Shown piece after piece: positions 48,201 through 56,999 of a DNA stretch of 64,000 nucleotides. A program made the position numbers and the translations under genes. The notes beneath the pieces were generated by a model. It made no database searches. It worked only from the letters and a program-made list of their open reading frames with translations, and was not told the DNA's origin. The stretch comes from Heracleum sosnowskyi (Eukaryota; Streptophyta; Magnoliopsida; Apiales; Apiaceae): contig CM061243.1 in NCBI GenBank assembly GCA_030848705.1, positions 1,212,001 to 1,276,000 of the forward strand, written 5' to 3'. How positions within the stretch are numbered: the stretch's first letter is position 1; every line of letters starts with the position of its first letter.

Positions 48201-48643
48201 CCCTTTCCTTCGATCCTGACTGTGGAGCCATCCCCAAACTTCACGTTTCCACTGATTTCTTCGTTCAATTTTCGGAATTTAGACTTGTCACCAGTCATGT
48301 GATTACTGGCGCCGTTGTCTAAATACCACACATTTGTTTCTTTCTGAGTTCCACAACTCATCTTAAGCAATTTTGGTGCCATCTCCCCCGCAGTCAGAGA
48401 TACGGAGTCATGCTTTGCCAACAACAAAGCAGGCTCATCATCTTCTATGGCATTCAAATTTACCTCTTGCTTCAATTCCCTTCCTCGTCGTGGCTTCCTG
48501 CACTCCACAGCGTAGTGACCGAGGATTCCACAATTGAAACACCTAACTTGGCTCTTGTCACGAGCACCCCGTCCCTTCTGTGGAGAGTTTCCCCCCGCAT
48601 TTCCTCGACTCGACCTCTTTATCCATTCTTCTCGAGTGAGCAA
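45236..48643 (-). CDS. Copia pol polyprotein (zinc knuckle, protease, integrase, RT, RNase H)
   Basis: An unbroken 1135-residue frame. In order: CCHC knuckle CFNCGILGHYAVEC (~35-48); protease active site YLDNGASNHMTG (~108-119; DNGA in place of DSGA, often seen in this lineage); integrase HHCC (WLWHSRLGHVNF ... CDGCLLAKQ); integrase core with IHADICGPISP, RTDRGGEF and PYTPQQNGVVERRNR; RT core with DVKTAFLNGEIQEEVYVSQP and VGVYVDDLLITG; RNase H with SSCEAEFMAATAAACQAIWL and HIDLRYHFIRE. It copies element RNA and integrates the cDNA. The frame is the same as gag at 49318-48674 and is separated from it by a single TAG (48674-48676). The true polyprotein therefore starts at 49318; the internal ATG at 48643 is only the first after the stop. 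Confidence 0.95.
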   Translation of the reverse strand: MLTREEWIKRSSRGNAGGNSPQKGRGARDKSQVRCFNCGILGHYAVECRKPRRGRELKQEVNLNAIEDDEPALLLAKHDSVSLTAGEMAPKLLKMSCGTQKETNVWYLDNGASNHMTGDKSKFRKLNEEISGNVKFGDGSTVRIEGKGSVSFKCKDGRERTFHDVYYIPNLCSNVISLGQLSEGGYKVMIHEALLRVYDNEKKLLMKVARSGNRLYKIILNPAEEVCLLSKNDEKSWLWHSRLGHVNFQALTLMSKNKMVRGLPEIVQPKGVCDGCLLAKQVRKPFPSQSNFKASRALELIHADICGPISPTTMAGNRYFLLLVDDFTRIMWVYMLKEKSEALNVFKRFRAKVENKQKGRIGTLRTDRGGEFMSKAFHLYYEEIGVARQFTAPYTPQQNGVVERRNRTVVEMARSYLKQRKVPAVLWAEAIRHSVYVLNRLPTRALSGVTPYEAWMDCKPDVSHIRVFGCLVHMKVPGERTKKLDDRSQKVINLGKEPGTKAYRLFDPLNNKLLVSRDVTFNEEEEWNWQDFEKGDSQKNVSFSVLNEEGDEQSEGEEVDSYETTENSTGMQSPDPQHSREIIDPDSYDDSATPRKFRRLEEVYAETDEVDQEDELLLMGIDEPNSFKHAVKDKEWRKAMQNELDSIEKNGTWVLTDLPKGHKEIGLKWIFKLKKDANGNVIKHKARLVAKGYVQEKGVDFDEIYAPVTRLETVRLLLALAAKNSWEVHHLDVKTAFLNGEIQEEVYVSQPEGFVVKGRERQVYRLLKALYGLRQAPRAWYSKLSKCLEELGFARCPYEHAVYVKREGNNSLIVGVYVDDLLITGSCASLIGDFKNQMSSKFDMSDMGKLNYYLGLEVEQGADYIELKQSGYARKVLERAGMLQCNPSKYPMDPKQQLSKDLNGKAVNATEFKSLVGGLRYLVHTRPDIAFAVGIVSRFMERPTTVHLEAAKRILRYVKGTMEYGLVYTKDAGNNELTGYSDSDHAGHLEDRKSTGGMVFYLNESLVSWVSQKQRSVALSSCEAEFMAATAAACQAIWLRNVLKELTGEWIGPVVIYLDNRSAIDLAKNPVFHGRSKHIDLRYHFIRECIERGEVIVRHVSSENQKADSLTKALFAVKFERMRNLLGIKNLHRQV

Positions 48644-48673
48644 TAGCTTCTCACTCTCTCCTTCCTTTTTACG

Positions 48674-49318
48674 CTAGTCCTCTTCAGTCAGCAAAAGTTG
48701 TTCCTCATTTGAAGGTGTCGTTCCCTTCAGCCTTTCCTCATGCGTCTTGAGTGCCCCAATCACTTCTTCAATTGACATAGTATCCAAATTTCCAAACTGC
48801 TCCAGAGTTGAAGCAATCTGTAGGAATTTGGATGGGACAGCACGCAGGAATTTCTTAACCACATACGATTCAGCCACTGTTTCTCCCAGAGCACGCATAT
48901 TTGACACCAGTCCATTTACTTTCACACAGAAATCATCGAGTTGATCTCCATCCTTCATACTCAGTGCCTCGAATTCAGCCCTCAACGTCTGAATCTTAGC
49001 CTGTTTTACTTTCTCTGCTCCTTGACACATGACCTTGATTGCATCCCAAGCGCTCTTAGCCGTCTTCTTTTCAGCAAGCGACAACAGGATCTCCTCAGGA
49101 ATTGCCTGATAGATCATCGCTAGTGCAACCTTGTCCGTCTTGTCATCAACTGCGGTCTTTGCCTCACCAGGTTCAACCGCTTCCCACACAGCGTGTGCCT
49201 GCATAAACACTCGCATTTTCATGGACCACGCCGTATAGTTATCCTTGGTTAAAGTTGGATAACTAAGGCCTATCGACCCCCCCTTGAGCTTGTTTGATTC
49301 CGTTGCCGCCTTCGACAT
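48674..49318 (-). CDS. Copia gag, ended by a premature amber codon
   Basis: Gag forms the particle that packages element RNA. The 214-residue frame begins MSKAATESNKLKGGSIGLSY and carries the Copia gag signatures TLTKDNYTAWSMKMRVFMQA, AWDAIKVMCQGAEKVKQAKI and SIEEVIGALKTHEERLKG. It stops at TAG after LLLTEED. In the related element at 60.4 kb the same place reads LLLTEEEWSKREN, so the stop replaces a Trp codon (TGG to TAG). Downstream codons continue in frame into the zinc knuckle. No CARYYA readthrough context follows (TAG CGT), so a recent nonsense mutation is more likely than programmed readthrough. Confidence 0.93.
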   Translation of the reverse strand: MSKAATESNKLKGGSIGLSYPTLTKDNYTAWSMKMRVFMQAHAVWEAVEPGEAKTAVDDKTDKVALAMIYQAIPEEILLSLAEKKTAKSAWDAIKVMCQGAEKVKQAKIQTLRAEFEALSMKDGDQLDDFCVKVNGLVSNMRALGETVAESYVVKKFLRAVPSKFLQIASTLEQFGNLDTMSIEEVIGALKTHEERLKGTTPSNEEQLLLTEED

Positions 49319-49339
49319 TCTCTCGATCTCCTTCCTTCT

Positions 49340-49351
49340 GCTCTGATACCA
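49340..49351 (-). other. Primer-binding site of the young Copia element
   Basis: The minus strand reads TGGTATCAGAGC two bases after the 5' LTR, complementary to initiator-Met tRNA. Confidence 0.9.
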
Positions 49352-49353
49352 AA

Positions 49354-49636
49354 TATTGGTTATAAGATCAACTTATACGTATTTGATAAACTGAAGAACA
49401 CAAGACATAAGCTAAATGCTTCTTATTATTTTAATGAACTGCAAAGTGCATGAATATATAAAGATTACAACTCAAATGGAACTAGAAAACAGGAAACAAC
49501 TAACCACTACTTTCCTACTATTTCTCTACCACTATTACCAGATTTATTTGTTCCTAAAAACACTCCTCAACTACTAGACTAAGTCTTCACTCCAGTAACG
49601 GCTAGAACTTGAAACTAGTTTGAGATTATTCCAACA
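49354..49636 (-). repeat. 5' LTR of the young Copia element
   Basis: 283 bp; reads identical to 44937-45219; followed by the AACAT duplication. Confidence 0.95.
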
Positions 49637-49641
49637 AACAT

Positions 49642-51333
49642 GACATGTATAAGTTATTTGTCAAGTAGTTGGACAAATTTCCCACTTACAATGCATTCAA
49701 TCAATACCTCCTAGTCCTAGCATACCCGGAAATCCATGTTGTTTACCAACAATATCGCCAATTTCAACTACTACTCTAACAAATCTTTTAAGACTCTCCA
49801 TAGTTGTACTTTCACTAATTCTAAAGTATTAACAGAATTTGCAGGGGTTACCTAAGCAAGCATTCTAAGTGAGGGATGATATTCCACGAACTACCACGGT
49901 TTCAATTCTTTGGGTGAAATAATTATCATGAGTTGTAATTGCTCCTTCAATTCTTACGAACAAAGTAATCACAATAAGGTCTAGCATGACCTTCTTAGGA
50001 CCTTTTTTGGGATGTTTTTTATCTTTAAATTTTACGAACTACGATATCTATATGACTATATCTATGATAGAAAATATAGTTGTTTAATGATTTTTCTTTT
50101 TAGATTAAGGATTGTTTTCATTAATCACTACTTGCTTAGTTGCTTAATTATTCTAATTAGTTGCAATATTTATGCGCCTTATAATTAATTTTGTTTTATT
50201 TCAAAAATGTAAGTGACAAACATATTGTATGAAACTTATATATACAAATAATTTTGCAATTTAGATTTAACATCGACTATTATGAAAACAATATCAAATT
50301 TGACCACTTTCCAATCTTGGATTAAATTATGAAAAAAATATATATAAATGTCATTGCAACCAAATAAAATTATGATGAATATTTAGACACGATTTAATTA
50401 CAAGTCCTTATTTGTTTAGCATGAATAAGAAGTTCCATTCATTCCTAAAAGAGATAAATGTTCTGTTTTTGAACGACATTCAGACACGTATGAAATTATC
50501 ACAAAGTTTTATATGCTACCGTCAAGGTAACATATAAAACATTATGATAACTTCACTTGCATTTGAATTCATTTCAATAACGAAATATTTGTCTCTTGTA
50601 ACAATTACTTCTTGTTTATGAGTCTGTCAATCAAAGAACAAACTTGTAATTAAATCATTTCTAACATGTGATAATAATTTTATATCTTAAAAGTTAATTA
50701 ACTCATGAGGGAGAAAATGTTATAATCCTCCCATATATTTGGACATCCAACATGGGCAAATAAAATTTTTAGACTTAAGGTCCAACTAGAAAAAAACATG
50801 TAGTACATATGTATTATAACAACTCATTTCTAATATAATTTTGGTAAGTAAGTTTGAAAATATTCATCCGAACTCTTTTTCTTTTTCAACGAAACAAATA
50901 GTAATTAGTTCATGAAAACTACCAAATCTAAACATAATAATTAAAATTTTGAAAATGATAAATAAACAATCATTTATGCAAAAATGAGTGTAATTTCCAA
51001 CACATGAATGAGCAATTATAGATGACGTATGAGCAGTAACTATATAATTGGTTTTCTTCGTCGCGGTAAAGAACGACTTATGAGCAGTAACTATATAATT
51101 GACTTTCTACGTCATGGGAAAGAGCTGCAAGAGAAGGTTTGATAAAAAGTAAATTAGCAATTTATCTTGATTATGCACTTAAAGCAAGTCAGGTGATGGG
51201 TGAAAGGGGGAGAAAGGGATATTGGATATATTGAAATCAGATTCTTCATATGGTTTTGAGAGAATACGAATAAACACCAAAACAGTAGAGATCCCTCTTC
51301 TCATACAAAGATTGTTGCCCAGTAAATAACAAT
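49642..51333. other. AT-rich intergenic sequence
   Basis: No gene, TIR pair or domain is recognised. A short direct repeat (GAGCAGTAACTATATAATTG) occurs near 51030 and 51082. On the minus strand near 51230-51330 a frame (QQSLYEKRDLYCFGVYS) is open but unidentified. Confidence 0.4.
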
Positions 51334-51912
51334 TGTAGAAGGGGGTTGAATACAATTGTATAAGATTCTCGACTTTATATAACACAAATATGAAAGATCA
51401 ATAACAATAACAATAACAGCTTTATTAACTTTGATATAAAACTGTTACAAACTCTCTTAAGAAATTCTGATGTTCTTAAGAGCTGCTAGCTTACAAAAAC
51501 TCTCTCAAGAAATTCTGTTCTTAAGAGCTTCTCTCCGATTATGTTCTCTCTCTGATAAGTACATAAATCGAAACCAAAACTGTGTTTATATAGTGCACAC
51601 AGCTTCTCTATCAATAACAAGATAAGTCCTAATCATAACAAAGATAGAAACATATCTTTAATCGATAGCTGCATTCTACAAACCAGGAACAAACTTCCAT
51701 GTTTATCTAGACTCCAAATATAACTCGAAGTAGGAATCCTGATCAGCTTCAAGTCCTGATGATCAAACCTGATCATAGTCTGAGTAGGAATCCTGATGAT
51801 CAATAAGATACTGACGCTTGATCAAATACTGATGACCATGCAATACTGATGACGTCAGCAATCCTGATCAGTTGAGTCTAGCTTCTGACAATCATTGAAT
51901 TCTGATCTAACA
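51334..51912. repeat. Probable solo LTR of a Copia family
   Basis: The block starts TGTAGAAGGGGGTTGAATAC and ends GATCTAACA, giving TG...CA limits and 579 bp. The minus-strand end (GTATTCAACCCCCTTCTACA) is of a kind I associate with Copia LTRs. Inside are two copies of a ~45 bp segment (CTCTYAAGAAATTCTG ... TTCTTAAGAGCT) and many TCCTGAT(GA)TCA words. Flanking pentamers ACAAT and AAGAT agree only in part, so limits are uncertain. Confidence 0.5.
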
Positions 51913-51995
51913 AAGATATCACCTTATCACCGGTGCTTGTGAAAGAAATTAAATATAAATCTTTCATTTGCTTAATATAACCTAACCTGCTGCTT

Positions 51996-52108
51996 CAATT
52001 AGGCATATTCTAAACCTACGATCTCCATCAAAAACATCATATTTTCCCCTAATTTCATCGAGTTTCTCTGCATATTGCCCATCAGTTAAATCCTTGAAAT
52101 CAAACTCT
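51996..52108 (-). other. Isolated exon-like fragment, gene not identified
   Basis: The minus strand reads TTTTCCAG|AGTTTGATTTC at the left and GCAGCAG|GTTAGG at the right, with an open phase between: FDFKDLTDGQYAEKLDEIRG, then KYDVFDGDRRFRICLIEAA. It looks like a real internal exon of a protein-coding gene. I do not recognise the protein and no neighbouring exon was found. Confidence 0.4.
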
Positions 52109-52382
52109 GGAAAAGTATAATTAGGAAAGAAGAAGAATATTCAAAACAATTAAACCTTTTGATATTCGAAGTGTTAAACTATTAGAATAGATAAACATTA
52201 TCTAGACTACAAGTCTTGCAACTGAATGGATAGTTCCTGCAAACAGAATACTCATATGCCGGTAATCTACCCCTGCACAGTGTTGTGAAAAGCGCAAGTC
52301 AGACATAAGCGGTGACATGACCTTCTAGCGCTTAAGAGTTAAAGCGGCCGCTTAAACGGTTTTAAAAGCGGACCATTATGCG

Positions 52383-52387
<5 letters not shown>

Positions 52388-52427
<40 letters not shown>
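52388..52427. repeat. (TA)n microsatellite in the hAT element
   Basis: About 20 uninterrupted TA units. Confidence 0.9.
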
Positions 52428-52430
<3 letters not shown>

Positions 52431-53152
52431 TTATATTTATTTTTCTTAAAGAAATATAATTACACCAGTTGCCTTTAGAAATATCAAACTACAATTTGTT
52501 TTTAAGAAACATAGGCATTCTTTCATCATCTTTGTTGATCGGATTCATCGAAGTCAAATATGAGATTTTCATTATTATTCACTTTATCATCCAATTAAAA
52601 GTCTTCTTCATCAAGTTCTCGAACGATCCTTCTGGTAACTTCACCAATTCTTCACTTATGATGTTAGAATCTAACGAAGGTTTTTCATCATCATCACCCC
52701 CATCAACTATCCATCCTTGAGCCAAACTAGCATCATTAGCAACTAATACATCACATTTTTCTTTCATTTTTTCTTCTTGTTAGAAAGTTTTGAATTGAAT
52801 TGAACATATACTAGATGACTCATTCTCACGACATCCAATCTATTCCTCTTTTTGGTATGTGAAAACAAAATATAAGAGAGACAATAGGTTGATACTTATA
52901 AGTATAAGATAATACTATAATAAATTAGTTTGCAATATTATACAACCAACTTACTCCCTCAAATGTACTCCAGTTTCTTTCACATCCCGAAGAACTTGAA
53001 GTTAATGAAAGTATCTTCATGGCCATCATTTACAAATTTGGAGTTTCGGCACCATAATTTGACCACCATTCGATTAAAGTAGAAAATACAAAAGTATTAG
53101 TTACAGACCTAATAAGATAAAGAAATTTAGAAGCAAATAATTACTTACTTAC

Positions 53153-53470
53153 CATCATGGGTTTAGAGCCTCCACTATCATGTTCAACAATATCATCACT
53201 GTCTTGTCTTTACTGTGCAACCTCATCCATAACTTATTCAATACGTTCTTTCTTGTCATGTCTTCTTTTCTTTGTTCCCTCCAAGGCTTATAAGCATTTA
53301 GATTTATCCAAAGGAGTAGACTTCGGACATGGCTTCACATTACCTCTAATTCCAGCTATATATTGCTTTAACCGATTTATTCCTTCACTAAATGCTTTTT
53401 TACATAACTTGCATTTGATTTTATTATTGTTGTTTGGTAAAGTTAATTCACCATAATCCCACTCAACATC
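53153..53470 (-). pseudogene. hAT transposase BED zinc-finger remnant
   Basis: The minus strand encodes IKCKLCKKAFSEGINRLKQ followed by YIAGIRGNVKPCPKSTP, the BED finger plus linker of plant hAT transposases. The first two zinc ligands (C-x2-C) remain, but the His positions of the usual RLKQHLAHIRG are Tyr and Gly, so zinc binding is lost. In-frame stops follow. The catalytic core and dimerisation domain are absent. Confidence 0.75.
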
Positions 53471-54121
53471 ATCGGATTTTCATTTAACAGCCTCCAATGA
53501 ATCCACTGTCTCTGAATTGGAATTTCTATAAATAAGAAATCAAAAAAATTGAAACGATTCAAGCATCTCAGTATCTCACTCATTCAAGCATCTTAAATTA
53601 ATGATTTTATAAACTACTTTAAAAAGATTCCAACTTTATTAAACTGAACTACTGAAGTAGTAATGAAGTATTCACTTGTCTAATTAAGATTTCTAAATCA
53701 ATAAGGTTTATACATATATAACATATTCTATCTAATTGAAAGATAAACATGAAGAATTGAGTAGACGAAGATTTGAGACAAACCTCAAGGATTGAGTACA
53801 TGAAAATCGATCAAAAATTAGAACCCTAGCGCCACTTCTCCTCTTTCTCAGTCATGCTCTGCCTCTCTCTAACTTAGAAAGTTAAAAGTTAAAACCTAAT
53901 TTCCGTGTTTGTTTTTTATTTAATCATTTTTAATTCAAACACTTAATCGGTCAACAACCCGCTTAAGCGGGCTTTGACCGCCTAAACTTCACTAACCGTT
54001 TAAAAACCCGATTATGCACTAATGACAGCATTTATATCCCGCTTCTGTATAGTTGCCCGCATAAAACGCTTTTTAGAACACTGATCCTGCAAGGTTGAAA
54101 CACAGGACTCCTGACGATTCT

Positions 54122-54259
54122 AGTGTCCTTCCCTATCAGTGTCATGAACATTCTAAACTTTGACAATTCCTTTGTCGTCCATGGAATCCCAGTGTCCTTC
54201 CCTATCAGCGTCAGGAACATTCTAAACTTTGACAATTGCTTTGTCATCCGTGGGATGAT
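54122..54259. repeat. Tandem duplication of a 69 bp unit
   Basis: Two copies begin AGTGTCCTTCCCTATCAG at 54122 and 54191 and differ at about nine positions. The unit is 69 bp (23 codons), so a minus-strand frame runs through both without interruption (ELSKFRMFMTLIGKDT repeated). The host gene is not identified. Confidence 0.85.
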
Positions 54260-54496
54260 CATCAGCTTTTAATGGGCCACGAGTAGCAGTGAAAGATGGT
54301 AGAGGGTGTGATTTAGTTTGTGGTGAAACATTTAGTAATGCAAGTGCAGAACTAGTGGCACTTCCTCTAGCTACATTTTTATGTACCTTTATTTACTACT
54401 ATATATCAGTAATATCCTCCCTCAGGGAAAACATATTTCCTCATTGATGTAATCAGTCCGTATTCATGCAACAATTTTAAAAATGCTTATAATACG
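54260..54496. other. Unassigned sequence between the tandem repeat and the IQD fragment
   Basis: No gene or element is recognised. Confidence 0.35.
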
Positions 54497-54813
54497 TAGG
54501 AAGAAGGAACGATCAAGAGGATAAGAGAATTTACCTATGCCATTCAACAACAGCTAGTCAATTATTTCTGTTAAAAAAATCTTGGTATATTCCTTTGTCT
54601 TGTGTTCAAATAGTACACTTTAACTTCTTTCTTCAGCAACTGGGGAAAAAGAACCTGCCCCAAATTTGAAAAAAAATAAGGTATCAGCATCCAAAGTTAA
54701 CAAGAACAGCTCTGGTTGGAACTGTTTAGAAGGCTGGATGATGCCTGTTTTTAAGCATAAACAAGATTACAGTGTTCGGCCTTGCACGAATTCTTCAGAA
54801 AGCGATAGTGTGT
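54497..54813 (+). pseudogene. Fragment copy of IQD exon 4 - intron - exon 5
   Basis: It aligns with parental 17403-17459 and 17622-17860: exon 4 end, a shortened intron 4 and exon 5 start (GGTTGGAACTGTTTAGAAGG identical in both). The intron donor is changed (CAACAACAG|CT in place of CAG|GT), and exon 5 carries indels that shift the frame. It stops abruptly after AAAGCGATAGTGTG. The intron shows it is a DNA-level copy, not a retrocopy. It does not overlap the other IQD fragment at 44120, and it is more diverged. Confidence 0.9.
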
Positions 54814-54819
54814 GTTAAA

Positions 54820-55030
54820 ATATAATATAAGATCCTGGAAAGTGCCTTCCTCTAACACCTTAAGGTTTTAGATGAGCTGGAGCTCTGGTCGGCAGGGGCC
54901 ACGAGTTCGACTCCCTGCCACCCCAATATTCTCACAATTTATGAGGGACACGAAGGTAAATTAATACCCCAAAGATGGGTGTCCGTGATCCACTCTAATT
55001 AAGCCTTGATATATTGAATTTCACAAGATA
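54820..55030 (+). repeat. SINE-like repeat with a tRNA-type B box
   Basis: GTTCGACTCC at 54905-54914 fits the Pol III B box, and TAGATGAGCTGG about 36 bases upstream is a plausible A box. It interrupts homology to the IQD copy and its downstream segment. No target duplication was identified, so the class is tentative. Confidence 0.4.
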
Positions 55031-55176
55031 ATGACTATAAAGAACCACTAATACATTTCGAAGTACAAATGTCTGCAAGTCTTCAATTCATTAATATGTG
55101 AATCAAAAGTCTATCACAAGCTACACATATGAATGACCCTATTGGAAATCTAACATAGATCAGATCCCCTCAATTA

Positions 55177-55460
55177 TTAGAAACAACATGAACCATTGGG
55201 ATGGAGAAAAAGGAGTTGGGAGTCTGGTATTAATATTATCATCAAGTGCAGAATCCCTAAAACTGAAATCTTGTGTGCTCATGTGATTCGTCTTGGCAGT
55301 ACGATTACTATGTTGTGACTCTTGCCCGACCATTGGCAATTCGCCAATCAATTACTCTGCGGCCACCCTTTGTTGTTTTGCTGCTCGTGTTTTATAGAAG
55401 TATTAATAAGAACATAATGTAGCAAGGAATTTAAATAATCTTGGTTTTGTAAATGACTCA
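55177..55460. repeat. Second copy of the segment at 44408-44680
   Basis: See the partner copy. Here it follows the SINE-like block, downstream of the exon 4-5 IQD fragment. Confidence 0.85.
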
Positions 55461-55515
55461 TATTAAATTATAATTCATTCAAAATTCTAATGATATTTAC
55501 CGTAAAAGTTTAATA

Positions 55516-55785
55516 CTCCCTCCGTTCCATCCATTTCTTTACACTTTTATTTTTGGGATGTCTCATCCATTTCTTTACATTCCAAAACTTTCCAAAAATA
55601 GTAAAGTTTTATAATATAAAAATTAACTACTTCCACTACTTTCCTCCACTTTACTTACTTTATACCTTAAATATTAACGGGTCTCGCTACTTTACTCATT
55701 CTTCTTACTTTTTCTCCTACTTTACTTATATTCCTTAACCTCTGTGCCCAATCCAAATGTAAACAATCGGGCGGGACGGAGGGAA
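55516..55785. mobile_element. Stowaway-type MITE
   Basis: CTCCCTCCGTTCC at the left and GGGACGGAGGGAA at the right, TA on both sides (55514-55515, 55786-55787); 270 bp, non-coding. Confidence 0.85.
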
Positions 55786-55837
55786 TATAAATAAAGGGTT
55801 ATGCAAAAACTGCTTATACACTAAAAAGGAGAAAGAG

Positions 55838-55841
<4 letters not shown>

Positions 55842-55907
<66 letters not shown>
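55842..55907. repeat. Compound (TA)n(CA)n microsatellite
   Basis: About 26 TA units followed by about six CA units. Confidence 0.9.
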
Positions 55908-55909
<2 letters not shown>

Positions 55910-56702
55910 GTTCTTCTTGTGCCCGTTATGCTAAGGCGTTAGAAAAAAAAACAAAAAAACCCCACAATTTAATATAAAAATATATTTTTAGACATTAATT
56001 AATACGGAAAAACTTCTTCGATTAATAATAAGAATTATTATTTTCTAAACATATATTCTTTGTTTATCCTCTAATTTTACACCCAAAAAATATGCAAAAG
56101 TTGCACTACAAAATTTTAAATTAATGACATACAATATAGGGGATTTATATTTTAATTCTCTTGCTAACTTTACTCCACTAAAGTTGGAAAAAAAGGAGAA
56201 AGAGGGAACAAATATACACAGATAGATATATCGATATCTGGACTTCAGTAGAAAAGTCATACCAAGCTAAAAACCCATGATTCCTTTTGCTCGTAAGGGT
56301 GCTGGGTTGCTATATTCATTTTGGAAATAATAGTATTGGTTCACTTGAAGAAGAGTCATCAACTACAGGAAAAAATAAGCATGAGCTATATAAATTTCAA
56401 CAAGGGGATAGAGAGTGAGAAGTGGCAACAGAGAAATGAAAATGTTACTAGTGTAAAACTTGCATAATGTACTACAAGCACGGGACAAATAGAAAGGCAA
56501 AAGCGCACAATTTCCCAGCAACTGAAATTCTTTTAAATAAAGAAAAACAAAGACTAAATATAGACCCTTATTTGAAGCCACTAGAGGCATAAGACTTATT
56601 CATGCTCACGGAAGAGGCAATATGTTTATCAGAACTAGTAGTAATCTATTTTGACACTTGACACTCAGAATGTTGAACAAGATTTTTGTTCTTCAAAACA
56701 TG
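55908..56702. other. AT-rich intergenic sequence
   Basis: No gene or element is recognised. Confidence 0.4.
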
Positions 56703-56707
56703 CATTA

Positions 56708-56965
56708 TGTTGAAACTAAACTGATATTCTAGGAAACAAGCTGATAGTTTTCTGAAAGAAAATACAACTGGGATTAAATCAAACGGGAAAGAATACAAGA
56801 CTTATTAAAGAAACTAGCTAACAACTGAAACTCCTACAAACCAGGAGAATGACCTGGATTGGTTTCCTACTAAAACGCAACTACATCAGACCAAGTCTAA
56901 TACTACAACATTCACGTTGGTTTATTCAAAAACAAAACAAAACATGTTTAGATAAAAACCCAACA
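56708..56965 (-). repeat. 3' LTR of the older Copia element
   Basis: On the minus strand it runs TGTTGGGTTTTTATC ... AGTTTCAACA. Confidence 0.93.
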
Positions 56966-56999
56966 TGCTCCCTCTTAATCTAAACATGTTCTAGATTCT

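Larger units (their letters stand above)
44937..49636 (-). mobile_element. Young Copia (Tork/Tnt1-like) retrotransposon
   Basis: The 4700 bp element has 283 bp LTRs at 44937-45219 and 49354-49636 that I read as identical, and a perfect 5 bp target duplication AACAT (44932-44936 and 49637-49641). On the minus strand: 5' LTR, primer-binding site TGGTATCAGAGC (49351-49340), gag 49318-48674, pol 48643-45236, polypurine GGGGGAGTAA next to the 3' LTR. LTR ends are TGTTGG ... CCAATA rather than the canonical TG...CA. Identical LTRs and almost intact coding mark a very recent insertion. Confidence 0.96.
52278..54083 (-). mobile_element. hAT transposon, internally deleted
   Basis: The termini are imperfect inverted repeats, CAGTGTTGTGAAAAGCGC and (inverse of the right end) CAGTGTTCTAAAAAGCGT. 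Flanks CCCCTGCA (52270-52277) and ATCCTGCA (54084-54091) share six of eight bases, fitting an 8 bp hAT duplication. Subterminal regions are full of GCGG/CCGC-bearing words (CCGCTTAA), as expected for transposase binding sites. At 1.8 kb it is too short for a full transposase and keeps only a degenerate BED finger exon. Confidence 0.85.

Noticed and set aside
48674..48676. Programmed stop-codon readthrough between gag and pol
   Set aside because: TAG is followed by CGT, not a CARYYA-type context, and the sister element has Trp here; a point mutation is simpler.
54905..54914. tRNA gene at the B-box match
   Set aside because: No cloverleaf, acceptor stem or proper A box; only a Pol III promoter-like motif.
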